Positions 1-8,359 of a stretch of 64,000 nt of DNA are shown here, piece after piece (positions within the stretch are counted from its first letter, which is position 1; the number at the start of each line of letters is the position of its first letter). The notes beneath the pieces were generated by a model, which saw only the letters and a list, made by a program, of their open reading frames with translations, ran no database searches and was not told where the DNA came from. Source of the DNA: an uncultured Parvularculaceae bacterium (lineage in GTDB: Bacteria > Pseudomonadota > Alphaproteobacteria > Caulobacterales > Parvularculaceae); the NCBI GenBank assembly GCA_947259375.1, contig CAMYLZ010000032.1, positions 193,501 through 257,500 on the forward strand, read 5' to 3'. The position numbers were made by a program, and so were the translations under genes.

Positions 1-322
1 AAACGAAACAGCCGCCGGGCGCGCCATGAACACTTTTGGTGCGATTAATAATATCGTCGCACAATGCGCCAATCGCATCGGCCGCCGGCATATCGAATGA
101 CCGCAAAAGCTGCGCGCGCGGCGAGTCTTCATCCGCGTAATATTTCAGAGCCGACAGGTAGAGGTCTTTCTTGTCGCCGAAACACTGATAGAGACTGCCG
201 GCCTGCACGCCCGTTTCGTCGGCTAATTGCTGTACTGACGTACCGTGATATCCCTGCCGCCAGAACTTGTCGGCAACGACGCGCAAAACGTCACGATCGT
301 CAAAACTGCGCTTTCTCCCCAT
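1..322 (-). CDS. TetR/AcrR family transcriptional regulator (partial)
   Basis: This is the first ~106 codons of a one-component repressor; the rest lies beyond the left window edge. It begins at ATG 320-322 with MGRKRSF, followed by a TetR-type N-terminal helix-turn-helix in the first ~50 residues. The second half of that domain reads AGSLYQCFGDKKDLYLSAL, which closely fits the TetR DNA-recognition helix. The visible end reads PGGCFV, the stretch that in many AcrR-like members opens the ligand-binding domain. Family members repress nearby genes until a small ligand binds; the ligand and target cannot be read from this fragment. The bases upstream (323-370) are AT-rich and would hold its promoter. 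Confidence 0.9.
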   Translation of the reverse strand, partial: MGRKRSFDDRDVLRVVADKFWRQGYHGTSVQQLADETGVQAGSLYQCFGDKKDLYLSALKYYADEDSPRAQLLRSFDMPAADAIGALCDDIINRTKSVHGAPGGCFV

Positions 323-329
323 GATTCGG

Positions 330-604
330 CCCTTATTTCTTGGTCATTGGTTCAACAATAACATATCATCACAAAAGAGTCCATTGCCGGCCGGCCAATC
401 CGCACCGCATATAGAGACCTTGCATAGAACCCATACGCAACATTGACTGGTAGGTACGCGGTCTTTCTGGCATAGTCTTACTCATGGCGGATTGCTCAGC
501 GTAACGAGGGAAACGCCATAAACGCCCCCTCCCAAGCCCCCCCCGGGAAGCGTGGCGCATGCGGGCGGCGCGTGTAAATTGCACCGCCCGCATGCGCCTT
601 TTTT
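330..604 (+). ncRNA. Candidate small RNA ending in an intrinsic terminator
   Basis: No convincing ORF lies here on the plus strand, yet a textbook plus-strand terminator closes the segment at 554-604. Just before it is a stretch very rich in C (about 527-545), the kind of anti-Shine-Dalgarno, single-stranded C-rich segment found in several alphaproteobacterial trans-acting small RNAs. A weak TTGACT element sits at 443-448, but I see no well-spaced -10 box, so the 5' end is undefined. The inference rests on an orphan terminator with no upstream plus-strand gene. It could instead be a decayed gene end. Confidence 0.35.
554..604 (+). terminator. Strong Rho-independent terminator
   Basis: Perfect 15-bp inverted repeat: left arm 554-568 and right arm 584-598, separated by 15 bases and followed by six T (599-604). 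The T tract lies only on the plus strand, so it does not serve as a normal terminator for the leftward kinase gene ending at 801. Confidence 0.85.
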
Positions 605-800
605 CTAATATTTTCAGGACTTTTATGGCGCATGGGACGCGCGCGGAAAGGGTTTCGCGACTCGTCATCACATCCCGCATGTGACTTACGACTCGGACGA
701 AAATGATATTATCCGGCTGTGGAAAACCCGCGCTGAGACAACGTACAGCGTGCAGATGTTTCGCATGCCGCCTTTTATCGGCAGGCGATCACGCAAACGC

Positions 801-1523
801 TCACGCGCGTGCGGTTTGCGCCGGCCGGTCAAGGCCGCAAAGCGCCATATTTGGCAGGGTGATCATGAATTCGGTTCCGGTCTCGCCGGTCGCGACGAGT
901 TCCACATCGCCGCCCTCCTCGCGCATTAGCGTGCGCGACAACCACAAACCGAGCCGCAACCGCGCGCCGCCCGCTTCGCTCGCGGTGATGGCGAAGGGAT
1001 TGTCGCGCATCGCCTCGGGCAAGCCGCCGCCCGCATCGCGCACTGACAGCACAAGCCTGCCCTGACGGGCGGCGAGCTCAATTTCAATGCGCCCGGCATC
1101 CGCTTTCGCGGCATTCGACAGCAGGTTGAACAAAGTGCGTTCCAGCGGCAGCCGGCGGGCATAAATCGTCGCCGCAGCATCGATATTGACATGAATGGCG
1201 CAGCCATGCGCGCTAGCGACCGGGTGGCAGACGCTCTCGACCAGGCGGCGCAACATCAGCCATTCCGGCTGGCGCGCCTGGCGCTCCCGGCCGATCAGCC
1301 AAGCGCCTTCCTGGCTAAGCGCCCCCGCCAGCGCCGCATGCTGGCGCAGGCGCGCCGCAATGCGCTGGCGGCGCTCATCTCCGTCGTTCAATCCTGAAAT
1401 CGACAATTCCAGGGACGTCAGAACATTACGCAGATCATGAAAAATTCCGGCAAACACTTCCGCCGGCGCGTCGCCTGCCTGATCGCAAACTCGTTCCAGA
1501 AGCGCCATTTTTTCCACCCGCAT
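801..1523 (-). CDS. Soluble histidine kinase-like protein without sensor domain
   Basis: 240 residues. A HisKA-like H-box (IFHDLRNVLTSLE, His at about residue 29) is followed by an HATPase_c domain with an N-box (LFNLLSNAAKAD), a G1-type DAGGGL and a GLWLS motif. There is no membrane segment and no PAS, GAF or HAMP domain, so any input must come from a partner protein. No response regulator is adjacent. The H-box carries HDLRN rather than HELRN/HELKN, which is common in stand-alone kinases that phosphorylate Hpt or receiver partners. Phosphotransfer activity is likely from the motifs; the target is unknown. Confidence 0.8.
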   Translation of the reverse strand: MRVEKMALLERVCDQAGDAPAEVFAGIFHDLRNVLTSLELSISGLNDGDERRQRIAARLRQHAALAGALSQEGAWLIGRERQARQPEWLMLRRLVESVCHPVASAHGCAIHVNIDAAATIYARRLPLERTLFNLLSNAAKADAGRIEIELAARQGRLVLSVRDAGGGLPEAMRDNPFAITASEAGGARLRLGLWLSRTLMREEGGDVELVATGETGTEFMITLPNMALCGLDRPAQTARA

Positions 1524-2336
1524 TTGTCGCCACGACCTAAATCTAAGAGTTGTCGGCGCATTAACGCCAATACCAACGGTCTATGGATATGATCGGCAGG
1601 GGGCGATTTGCGCGCACGCGGAGAGCCATTTTTTTTGAACGAGCGGCCAATTAACTCGTCGACCGCCATGACAGGGTCGGCATGTCGCGGCGGCGGCTGT
1701 TACGGTGATTTCCGCCGTATCCGACGAACTTCACCGAGCGCACCGGGCCGGCACACCTGTCAGCATACCGACCAACTATGCCGGTGCGGAGACATTGCCT
1801 CTTCCCTGATCTGGGCCTCCTCCCTGATCTGGCTGGCGCTCGCGCGCTGACGCAGCGCTTTTCAAAGTGAACGCAACAAACAAGACGTGTTTTGCGCCTT
1901 GGCGCGTCCAAGCAATGCCCTAGAAAAATCCTAGCAAAACTCACGCCAATTTCGATTTCGAAGCAAAGTGTGAGTACTTGTTGCGCCTTTACTTGACGCC
2001 GTAGCTGAAATTTTCCACAACCCTTTCCCGATCGCGCATGGCATGATCCGCCACATAATCGCCACAATTACGCGAATTACGCCCTGGTCGTTCTATTTTT
2101 TGGCGCAAAATGATGCGCAATAGCGTCACCGTATGGAGAAATTGGCAAAAAGCGCCCGTTAACTATATTTTTGTTAAGAATTCATTTGATTCGCTGGCAT
2201 GATCCGTGCAAGCATTAATTACGGCCGTTCATAGCGGTTTTTCAGCCCTCATGAGCGGCTTTCGTTGTCGGTGGGACAACGACCGGGGAGAGACAATCAG
2301 AGACTATCTATCCCCGGCTCTGGGAGAGAGTAAGCT
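1524..2336. other. Long intergenic region upstream of the Tad pilus operon
   Basis: No ORF here has recognisable protein character. The right part (about 2090-2230) is AT-rich and contains the sigma-54-like promoter at 2195-2210. The transcribed leader then carries compact hairpins: 7-bp arms CGTTGTC/GACAACG around 2264-2282, and a CCGGGGA/TCCCCGG pair around 2282-2317. No function is assigned to 1524-2090. Confidence 0.6.
2195..2210 (+). promoter_or_regulatory. Sigma-54 (RpoN) promoter for the pilus operon
   Basis: The sequence TGGCATGATCCGTGCA matches the -24/-12 consensus TGGCACG-N4-TTGCA at all but two fixed positions. The GG (2196-2197) and GC (2208-2209) dinucleotides have the exact 12-base offset. 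It lies ~127 bp before the first pilin ATG, in an AT-rich upstream region. Use by RpoN is inferred; enhancer-binding sites were not identified. Confidence 0.6.
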
Positions 2337-2576
2337 ATGTGGGGAATGACCATGAAAAAGCTGATGGGCTTCTTTAATAAGGAAGACGGCCTGGTGGCCA
2401 TCGAATGGATCGGCATGGCCGCAATCATGCTGGTGGCGGCGATCGTGATCGCCGGCAGCGTCGCCAGCGGCGCCTTTCAGATTGGCGAAGCCGTCGAAAC
2501 AGAAGCGGAAACCGCTTCGACGACCGTGGGCAGCGCGCCCGGTCTCGACTGCTTCAAGACAGATACTTGCAACTAA
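2337..2576 (+). CDS. Flp/Fap-type pilin (major pilin candidate)
   Basis: 79-residue prepilin of the Tad (type IVc) system. A short basic leader (MKKLMGFFNKEDG) is followed by LVAIEWIGMAAIML, i.e. a Gly cleavage site, Glu at mature +5 and a long hydrophobic helix, as in Flp pilins. Position +6 is Trp where Flp pilins usually have Tyr or Phe. The tail has two Cys (DCFKTDTCN), which could form a disulfide. The start at 2337 has a purine-rich RBS GGGAGAGAG six bases upstream; an inner ATG at 2352 is possible. Processing by the TadV peptidase of the same locus is expected. It is the first gene of the operon. Confidence 0.88.
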   Translation: MWGMTMKKLMGFFNKEDGLVAIEWIGMAAIMLVAAIVIAGSVASGAFQIGEAVETEAETASTTVGSAPGLDCFKTDTCN

Positions 2577-2756
2577 CACCGGCGACGGTTCGCGGCGGCG
2601 AGGTCTGCCGCGAACCGTCCCGCGCCTGAAACAAACATGCGATGACGCTCGCGTCATTGCCCTCGAAGCGCTGCGACTTTCAGCGCGCGTCATGCCGCAA
2701 GCCCATGTCGCCGGCAAGAACACAGGCCAAGGACGCCAACTCGCAAGGACACTGAC

Positions 2757-2954
2757 ATGCGACGCAGAATTACCGGATTTATCTCGAAACAGGACGGCGT
2801 CGTCACCATTGAATGGGTCGGCATCGCCGGGATCGCTTTTCTCGCAGCGGTCGTTATCGCCGGAACGCTTTTGTCCGGCGCCAATAATCTCGGCGGCGCT
2901 GTCTCCGGCCAGATGGATGCGGCGGCGGACGACATTAATGGCGGAGGGAGCTGA
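2757..2954 (+). CDS. Second Flp-type pilin
   Basis: 65 residues: MRRRITGFISKQDG leader, then VVTIEWVGIAGIAFLAA, again Gly|X4-Glu-Trp with a hydrophobic helix. It is related to the first pilin but lacks the Cys-containing tail and ends in a Gly-rich DDINGGGS. AAGGA lies a few bases before the ATG. It may be a minor pilin or an alternative subunit. The 180-bp gap between the two pilins has no gene. Confidence 0.85.
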   Translation: MRRRITGFISKQDGVVTIEWVGIAGIAFLAAVVIAGTLLSGANNLGGAVSGQMDAAADDINGGGS

Positions 2955-3037
2955 CATTAGCCTGTCAGACTGATCCCGCCGGATCGGGCGGGCGCTGACC
3001 CGCCATTGCTTTACGGTTGCGTCTCGGGGAGGATTTT

Positions 3038-3853
3038 ATGCGCAGACCGATCATCAGTCTACTTATCGGCGCCGTGCTGGCGGCAGGCGCATTATTCATC
3101 GTCTACAATATGCGCGGCGGGGGCCGCATCGCGCAGGCTGCGGTCGTCGACGCGCCCGTTACCGCCGCAGTCCTGGTCGCCAAACAGGATCTTCCGTTTG
3201 GCGAGGTCATCAAGCCGGATTTCATCAAGGTCGTGCAATGGCCGGCGGACGCCCTTCCCGAAAACATCGTCGCAAGCCGCAACGAATTGCTCGAAGGCCC
3301 GGAAGGCGAGCGCATCGTCATCCGCAGTTTCGTCGCCGGCGAGCCGTTCCTGAGGTCGAAGGTCTCCGGTTATGGCGGCAAACCGGTGCTGTCGCGCAAG
3401 GTGACCGAAAATATGCGCGCCTTCTCGATCCGCATCAACGATGTCAGCGGCGTCGCCGGGTTCCTGCTGCCCAGCGACCGCATTGACGTCTTGCTGACGC
3501 GCGAACTCAACGGGCGCCCGGAAAACACCGTAACCGACGTCATCATCCAGAATGTCGGCGTCCTCGGCATCGACCAGCTCGCCAACGAGGAAGCCGACCA
3601 GCCGGTCGTCGCCAAGACGGCGACGGTCGAAGTCACGCCGGAGCAAGCGCAAAAGCTCGCCCTGGCGCAACAGCTCGGCACGCTCAGCCTGTCGCTGCGC
3701 AATTTCGCCGATCTTGAAGCCGCTGAGGTCAAGCGCGTTTCGGTCAGCGATCTCGGCATCGACACGCCGCGTCCCGTTATTCGCAATAACGGAATTTACG
3801 TGCGCGTCCGCAAGGGCGCCGACAAAGTAGAAAATGAACGCGTCCGGCAATAG
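3038..3853 (+). CDS. cpaB: Tad pilus assembly protein CpaB/RcpC
   Basis: 271 residues: one N-terminal membrane anchor (PIISLLIGAVLAAGALFIVY), a SAF-type domain around residues 45-110 (VLVAKQDLPFGEVI) and an RcpC/CpaB C-terminal domain. CpaB proteins are periplasmic partners of the secretin and may help its assembly or contact peptidoglycan. The start is ATG 3038, because GGGGAGG sits 6 bases upstream; the TTG at 3017 would put that RBS inside the gene. It overlaps or abuts the secretin gene, consistent with one operon. Confidence 0.9.
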   Translation: MRRPIISLLIGAVLAAGALFIVYNMRGGGRIAQAAVVDAPVTAAVLVAKQDLPFGEVIKPDFIKVVQWPADALPENIVASRNELLEGPEGERIVIRSFVAGEPFLRSKVSGYGGKPVLSRKVTENMRAFSIRINDVSGVAGFLLPSDRIDVLLTRELNGRPENTVTDVIIQNVGVLGIDQLANEEADQPVVAKTATVEVTPEQAQKLALAQQLGTLSLSLRNFADLEAAEVKRVSVSDLGIDTPRPVIRNNGIYVRVRKGADKVENERVRQ

Positions 3854-3860
3854 GACGGCC

Positions 3861-5372
3861 ATGGTGGGGGTAGATGTGAAAACAACGTTGCGTAGATTAA
3901 GCCCGGCGGGGCTGGCCATTGCGGCCGCCGCAGCGGGCATGCTGGCGCCCGCCAGCGCCGCCGCGCAAAATAGCGGCGATCCGGTCAAACTGTCGGCGCC
4001 CGCCGGCGAGGATGCTGTGGTCCGCCAGACGCGCATGAGCGCGCCGACGCCCAGCCTCAGCAATGGCGCCATGCCCGCCGGTTCCGAGGTGAATGTCATC
4101 CTCAACAAGTCGAGCGTCGTCTCGACCAGACGCCAATTTCGCGAACTGGCCGTCGGCAATCCCGACATCGCCGATGTCGTTCCCTTGTCGCGCAGCCGGT
4201 TTTACATTCTCGGCAAGGAAATCGGCTCGACCAATGTGGTGCTGACGGATTCGCGCGGTCAGGTGATCGACATTATCGACGTGCTCGTCGGTTATGACGT
4301 GCAGTCGCTGAAGCGCAAAATCTATGAAGTCGCGCCCGACGACGCCGTCGAGGTGCGCACGGCGAACAATTCGATTGTGCTGTCAGGCTCGGTCGATACG
4401 GCCGAGAAGGCGGGGCGCATCGCCGGGCTCGCCGAACGATATGCGCCTGATCGCGTCACCAACATGATGCATGTTTCCGGCAGCCAGCAAGTCATGCTGC
4501 AAGTGAAGTTCGCCGAAGTGCAACGCGGGGCGCTGAAAGATATCGGCACAAGGGTCGAGGTCAGAGACCTCAACGGCGCCGGCGGCTTCGCCGACCCGGT
4601 TCTCGGCGGATTGCCCGGCGAGTTCGGCGGACGAACGACGGACGGCCTTAATCCGCTCAGCTTTTTCGCCGGCGCGGCGACGCTGGTCTCCGCCGGTGAT
4701 TTCGATATTTCCATCGCCTTCGACGCGCTCGAGGAAAAAGGCCTGGTGCGCACGCTTGCGGAGCCAAATATCATCGCCCTTTCCGGCGATACGGCGAGCT
4801 TTCTCGCCGGCGGGGAATTCCCGATCCCGGTGGCGCAGTCGGTGGAAGACGGCGGCTTTGTCATCACCGTCGAGTTCAAGGAATTCGGCGTCGGTCTCGC
4901 CTTCACCCCGACCGTCGTTGAACGCGAAAAGGTCAATCTCGAATTGCGGGCCGAAGTCTCGGCCATCGATCCGACGGTTTCCGTCTCTACACAGAGCCTT
5001 TCAGTACCGGGGCTGAAAGTCCGGCGCACCAACACGACCGTCGAATTGCTTGACGGCCAAAGTTTCGCCATCGCCGGGCTCATTCAGGACGACCTTGAAA
5101 CAGCGGTGCGCCAGGTGCCGGGGCTCGGCAATCTGCCGATCATCGGCGCCCTGCTCCGCTCTCAGGACTTCAAGCGACGCCAAACAGAGCTTGTGGTGAT
5201 CATCACCGCGCGGCTGGTGCAGCCCGTTTCCGGGGCCCGCCTCGCCGCGCCGACCGACCATTTCCTTCCTCCGAAAGAGTTCGACCTGTTCCTGTTCGGG
5301 CGGGATTTTGAGCTCTCAGACCTTTCCGGCGCCGGCGGCGTCGATGGCCAGTATGGGTATGAACAGCCATGA
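3861..5372 (+). CDS. cpaC: Tad pilus outer-membrane secretin CpaC/RcpA
   Basis: 503 residues. A signal peptide (LAIAAAAAGMLAPASAAAQ) is followed by a pilus-assembly N-terminal domain (NVILNKSSVV ... VGNPDIADVVPLSRSRFYILG), a BON-like segment near residues 150-200 and a secretin core. The core contains TLAEPNIIALSGDTASFLAG and, near the end, VPGLGNLPIIGALLRS, both typical of secretins. It forms the outer-membrane pore for the Flp pilus. Possible starts are ATG 3834 (20-nt overlap with cpaB), ATG 3861 (AGGA upstream) and GTG 3876 (GGTGGGGGT upstream). I chose 3861; all three keep the signal peptide. Confidence 0.93.
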   Translation: MVGVDVKTTLRRLSPAGLAIAAAAAGMLAPASAAAQNSGDPVKLSAPAGEDAVVRQTRMSAPTPSLSNGAMPAGSEVNVILNKSSVVSTRRQFRELAVGNPDIADVVPLSRSRFYILGKEIGSTNVVLTDSRGQVIDIIDVLVGYDVQSLKRKIYEVAPDDAVEVRTANNSIVLSGSVDTAEKAGRIAGLAERYAPDRVTNMMHVSGSQQVMLQVKFAEVQRGALKDIGTRVEVRDLNGAGGFADPVLGGLPGEFGGRTTDGLNPLSFFAGAATLVSAGDFDISIAFDALEEKGLVRTLAEPNIIALSGDTASFLAGGEFPIPVAQSVEDGGFVITVEFKEFGVGLAFTPTVVEREKVNLELRAEVSAIDPTVSVSTQSLSVPGLKVRRTNTTVELLDGQSFAIAGLIQDDLETAVRQVPGLGNLPIIGALLRSQDFKRRQTELVVIITARLVQPVSGARLAAPTDHFLPPKEFDLFLFGRDFELSDLSGAGGVDGQYGYEQP

Positions 5373-5680
5373 AAATACACACAGCCATGATCACCATCGC
5401 CCTGGGGCTCGGCGGATGCGCGCATGAGACGGGATTGCCGGATTTCTACGCCGAGGAAACGGAAGCGAAATTCGGCCAGGCGGTTCGTCAGAACATCGCC
5501 GCCCAAACCGTCAACCCCGATGCGCCGGAAGGAACGCTGACCGCAAGCGGCGCGCGCACCGCGAAAGCGATAGAGCGGTATGAAGACGACAAGGTGGAAA
5601 AACCGCGTGAGGCGAGCACGCTGCGCGCCACACGGCCGACCGAGGATAGCGGCGGCGACTCCGGCGGTTCGAATGACTAA
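5369..5680 (+). CDS. Small Tad-locus lipoprotein
   Basis: 103 residues. A short signal peptide with lipobox LGGC predicts an outer-membrane-directed lipoprotein. The body has a conserved-looking stretch (FGQAVRQNIAAQTVNPD) and a charged, Gly/Ser-rich disordered tail. ATG overlaps the cpaC stop by four bases, and its stop overlaps the next start, so it is translationally embedded in the operon. I infer a role as a secretin accessory lipoprotein (a CpaD/pilotin-like place in the locus); homology to CpaD itself is not evident. Confidence 0.75.
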   Translation: MKIHTAMITIALGLGGCAHETGLPDFYAEETEAKFGQAVRQNIAAQTVNPDAPEGTLTASGARTAKAIERYEDDKVEKPREASTLRATRPTEDSGGDSGGSND

Positions 5681-7305
5681 TGGGGAAAGGGCGCGTCATG
5701 GGTCGAAAGGCTGGGCCAGCTTCCTCACGGATTAGCAATCCGGCGCCCCTGTTCGCTTCACAGGAAGACGGCGCCGCAACGATATTCGTCGTCGTGATGT
5801 TCACGCTGATGGTGGCGTTTACCGGCATGGTGATCGATGTCGGGCGCATCTTGAACATTCACAGCCAGGCAAGCTCCTATGTTGATCGGGTGGCGCTCGC
5901 CGCCGCCGCGGAACTCGACGCGGAATCAGGCGCCATGCAGCGCTCCGTGCGCGCCGGCGTCGGCGACGCGGCCGACGGCCCGATCATTCCGCAGGGATTT
6001 CGCTTTTCGCTCTCTGGCGACAACGCGGTCAATGTTTCGCGCATGGTGTTCATGTCCGCCATTGCCGATGATCCGGCCGACCCATATGCGCGCTCGCCCC
6101 TCGCCGGCGACACGGTCTTGTGCGAGTGGACGTCAGGCGCCGGTTTTGATTGCGGCGCATCCGGCCTGACCGTCGCCGAGGCCGATCTTGAGGCCGCTTT
6201 CGTTCTTGTCGACGCAACGACGGAAACCGAAAACTACATCATGTTCCCCATTGCGGCGGCGCTTTCGCCCGGCCTTGCAACAGACGCTTCCGTCGCGCCG
6301 CAGGCGGTTGCGGGGTTCAATCAGGAAGTCTGCAACGCGCCGCCGCTTGCGATCTGCAATCCTTATGAAAATCCCGGCGGCGGGGGCGATTTCACGCCGG
6401 TCGTCGGCCAACAGATTTTGCTGAAAACCAAGGGGTCCGGCGCATCCTGGGCGCCGGGCAATTTCGGCCTTTTGCAGATGCAGTCAGACGCCGGCGGCAA
6501 TTTGTGTAACGGCGCGCCGGGAAGCGCGGCGTTCATCCGTTGCGTGTTATCGCTGCAAAACCCGAATACGCGGTGCATCTCCACGCGGGTCAGCACCGCG
6601 CCCGGTGAAAAAAACACGATCCATAACGGCCTCAATGTCCGGTTCGATATTTATGACCCGCCGCTCAGCCGCAATGATCCGAACACGCCGCCTTCCGCCA
6701 ATGTGGCCAAAGGCAAATATTTCAACGGCAATCAATGCCAGACCAATAAACTGCAGGAACATCCCGAAGGCGACGCCGCGCATACCGAGGCGCTGCCGAG
6801 AGATCCGTGTTTTGCAACCGATACATGCGCCGGCGCATCGGGCGATCCGCGATTTGGCGACGGCATTTCCAGCGCCGAGCTGACCGCCTATTGGCAGGCC
6901 AATCACGGACAAGCGACGTTGCCGCTCGATTTCAACGGAACCACCCGGTACGACCTGTATCGCTACGAAATCGACAAACCGGACATGACCGACAAATCGG
7001 GCATCACCGGCGGCAATGGCGACAAGGGGGAAAATGGCGCGCCGACCTGCAGCGCGGCGACGCCTGTCAACAACCCGATCCGCGACCGCCGCGTCCTGAT
7101 CGTCGCCGTGATGAATTGCATTGAGCACGGGGTTGCGGGCAACAGCCCGGACGTGCCGGTCATCGATTTCATGGAAGTGTTCCTGACCGAACCCATCGGC
7201 GCTGAAGCATCGAATGAAGACGATATTTGGGGCGAGGTGCAGGGCGTGGTCAATCCTGGCGCTGATGATGGCGTCCTGCACGAATTTCCGGTGTTGTATC
7301 GATGA
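5680..7305 (+). CDS. tadG: TadG-like pilus assembly protein
   Basis: 541 residues. After a short basic start comes the TadE/TadG N-terminal signature EDGAATIFVVVMFTLMVAFTG: Gly, then a hydrophobic helix that resembles a pseudopilin. A large periplasmic region follows, rich in Cys, Asn and Pro, without an evident von Willebrand A MIDAS motif. TadG proteins are minor inner-membrane components needed for Flp pilus formation. ATG 5680 overlaps the previous stop by one base; ATG 5698, behind GGGAAAGGG, is an alternative start. The many cysteines suggest disulfide-stabilised periplasmic folding. Confidence 0.82.
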   Translation: MGKGRVMGRKAGPASSRISNPAPLFASQEDGAATIFVVVMFTLMVAFTGMVIDVGRILNIHSQASSYVDRVALAAAAELDAESGAMQRSVRAGVGDAADGPIIPQGFRFSLSGDNAVNVSRMVFMSAIADDPADPYARSPLAGDTVLCEWTSGAGFDCGASGLTVAEADLEAAFVLVDATTETENYIMFPIAAALSPGLATDASVAPQAVAGFNQEVCNAPPLAICNPYENPGGGGDFTPVVGQQILLKTKGSGASWAPGNFGLLQMQSDAGGNLCNGAPGSAAFIRCVLSLQNPNTRCISTRVSTAPGEKNTIHNGLNVRFDIYDPPLSRNDPNTPPSANVAKGKYFNGNQCQTNKLQEHPEGDAAHTEALPRDPCFATDTCAGASGDPRFGDGISSAELTAYWQANHGQATLPLDFNGTTRYDLYRYEIDKPDMTDKSGITGGNGDKGENGAPTCSAATPVNNPIRDRRVLIVAVMNCIEHGVAGNSPDVPVIDFMEVFLTEPIGAEASNEDDIWGEVQGVVNPGADDGVLHEFPVLYR

Positions 7306-7772
7306 GGACGCACCGACATAACACCGTGCACCGGCGATTTTTGCGCCGTGATGACGGGTCGATCACCGTTGAGTTTGTAATCACCTATCCGTTGATCCTC
7401 GCCGCGCTCGCATTCGCTTTCGAATTCGGGCGGATGTTCATCGCCCATCACATGCTGGTCAACAATGTACGCTCCGCCGAGCGATATCTTGCCCGCTCAG
7501 ATCTTTCCACCGGGCGTATTTCCGAAGCCGAGGAAATCATCCGCACCGGTGCGCCCTCGGGCGGCGATATGCCGAAATGGGCGACAAGCATCGATGTCGT
7601 CATCACGCCCGCGCAAGCCACTTTTACGGACGTCAATTTCCGCGAAGGCAGTCAGGTTATTCGCATCGATGCGACGATGAATTTCCAGCCCCTGATCGCC
7701 AGTTTCTTTGGCGGCGCGAATGGAACAATCCCAATCGCCGTGATCGAAGACATTCGGCATGTGGGGGAATGA
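7302..7772 (+). CDS. tadE: TadE-like pseudopilin
   Basis: 156 residues: basic N-terminus, DDGSITVEFVITYPLILAALAFAFEFGRMF. This is the TadE pattern of Gly, Glu at +5, and a long membrane helix. TadE is a pseudopilin processed by the prepilin peptidase and required for Flp assembly. It overlaps tadG by four bases. Confidence 0.88.
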   Translation: MRTHRHNTVHRRFLRRDDGSITVEFVITYPLILAALAFAFEFGRMFIAHHMLVNNVRSAERYLARSDLSTGRISEAEEIIRTGAPSGGDMPKWATSIDVVITPAQATFTDVNFREGSQVIRIDATMNFQPLIASFFGGANGTIPIAVIEDIRHVGE

Positions 7773-7774
7773 TT

Positions 7775-8359
7775 ATGAACCGCGCTCATTCCCGCCGCTT
7801 TATTCGCAACGACACCGGATCTTCGACCGTCGAATTCGTCGTGGTGAGCTTCGCCATTTTGATCTCTGTATTTTTCGTACTCGAAGTCACGCTCTACCTT
7901 TTTTTCTCGGCGGCCCTCAACAAGGCGGCCCAGGCCGGGACACGGACCGCAGTGGTCTCGACGCCCGCAGCGCCCGGCGTGCCGGCGCGCAACGCTCGCT
8001 CCGCAAACGGTGTTTTCGGCGTCGCCTGCTCCGACCCCTCTGTGCCATGTGTGCCGTTTACGGACGTTTCCTGCACCGGCGCCGCATGCGACCCGACGGA
8101 GTTCAACCGTATATTCGCGCATATGCAGGGATTTTCGGGCCAATTGCAGCCAGATAACGTCACCATCAGCTACCAATGGACCGGACTGGGATTTGCAGGC
8201 GGACCTGTCATCCCGCTGGTGACGGTCACAGTATCCGGCGTTCCGTTTCGAACCGGGGTCGTCGGATTATTGTTAACCAATGCAGGCGTACTCGCCAGCC
8301 TGCCAACGCATGCCGTCAGCATGACCGGCGAGGATTTGAACCGTGGGGGAGCGCCGTGA
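7775..8359 (+). CDS. tadF: TadF/TadE-family pseudopilin
   Basis: 194 residues beginning MNRAHSRRF, then DTGSSTVEFVVVSFAILISVFFVLEVTLYLFF, again a pseudopilin-like Gly/Glu+5/hydrophobic helix. The periplasmic part has several Cys (VACSDPSVPC, SCTGAAC). GGGGGA at 7763-7768 is well spaced for ATG 7775; ATG 7769 overlaps the tadE stop but is too close to that RBS. By position and architecture it is the second TadE-like pseudopilin. Confidence 0.85.
   Translation: MNRAHSRRFIRNDTGSSTVEFVVVSFAILISVFFVLEVTLYLFFSAALNKAAQAGTRTAVVSTPAAPGVPARNARSANGVFGVACSDPSVPCVPFTDVSCTGAACDPTEFNRIFAHMQGFSGQLQPDNVTISYQWTGLGFAGGPVIPLVTVTVSGVPFRTGVVGLLLTNAGVLASLPTHAVSMTGEDLNRGGAP

Noticed and set aside
369-680. 103-codon minus-strand ORF
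   Set aside because: Spans the strong terminator stem, low-complexity composition, no RBS or domain.
2159-2177. Pair of TTAA half sites as a CtrA box before the pilins
   Set aside because: Spacing is 11 bases; canonical CtrA sites have 7. Could be a degenerate site but not supported.
3092-4168. 358-codon minus-strand ORF
   Set aside because: Antisense to cpaB and cpaC, no domain.
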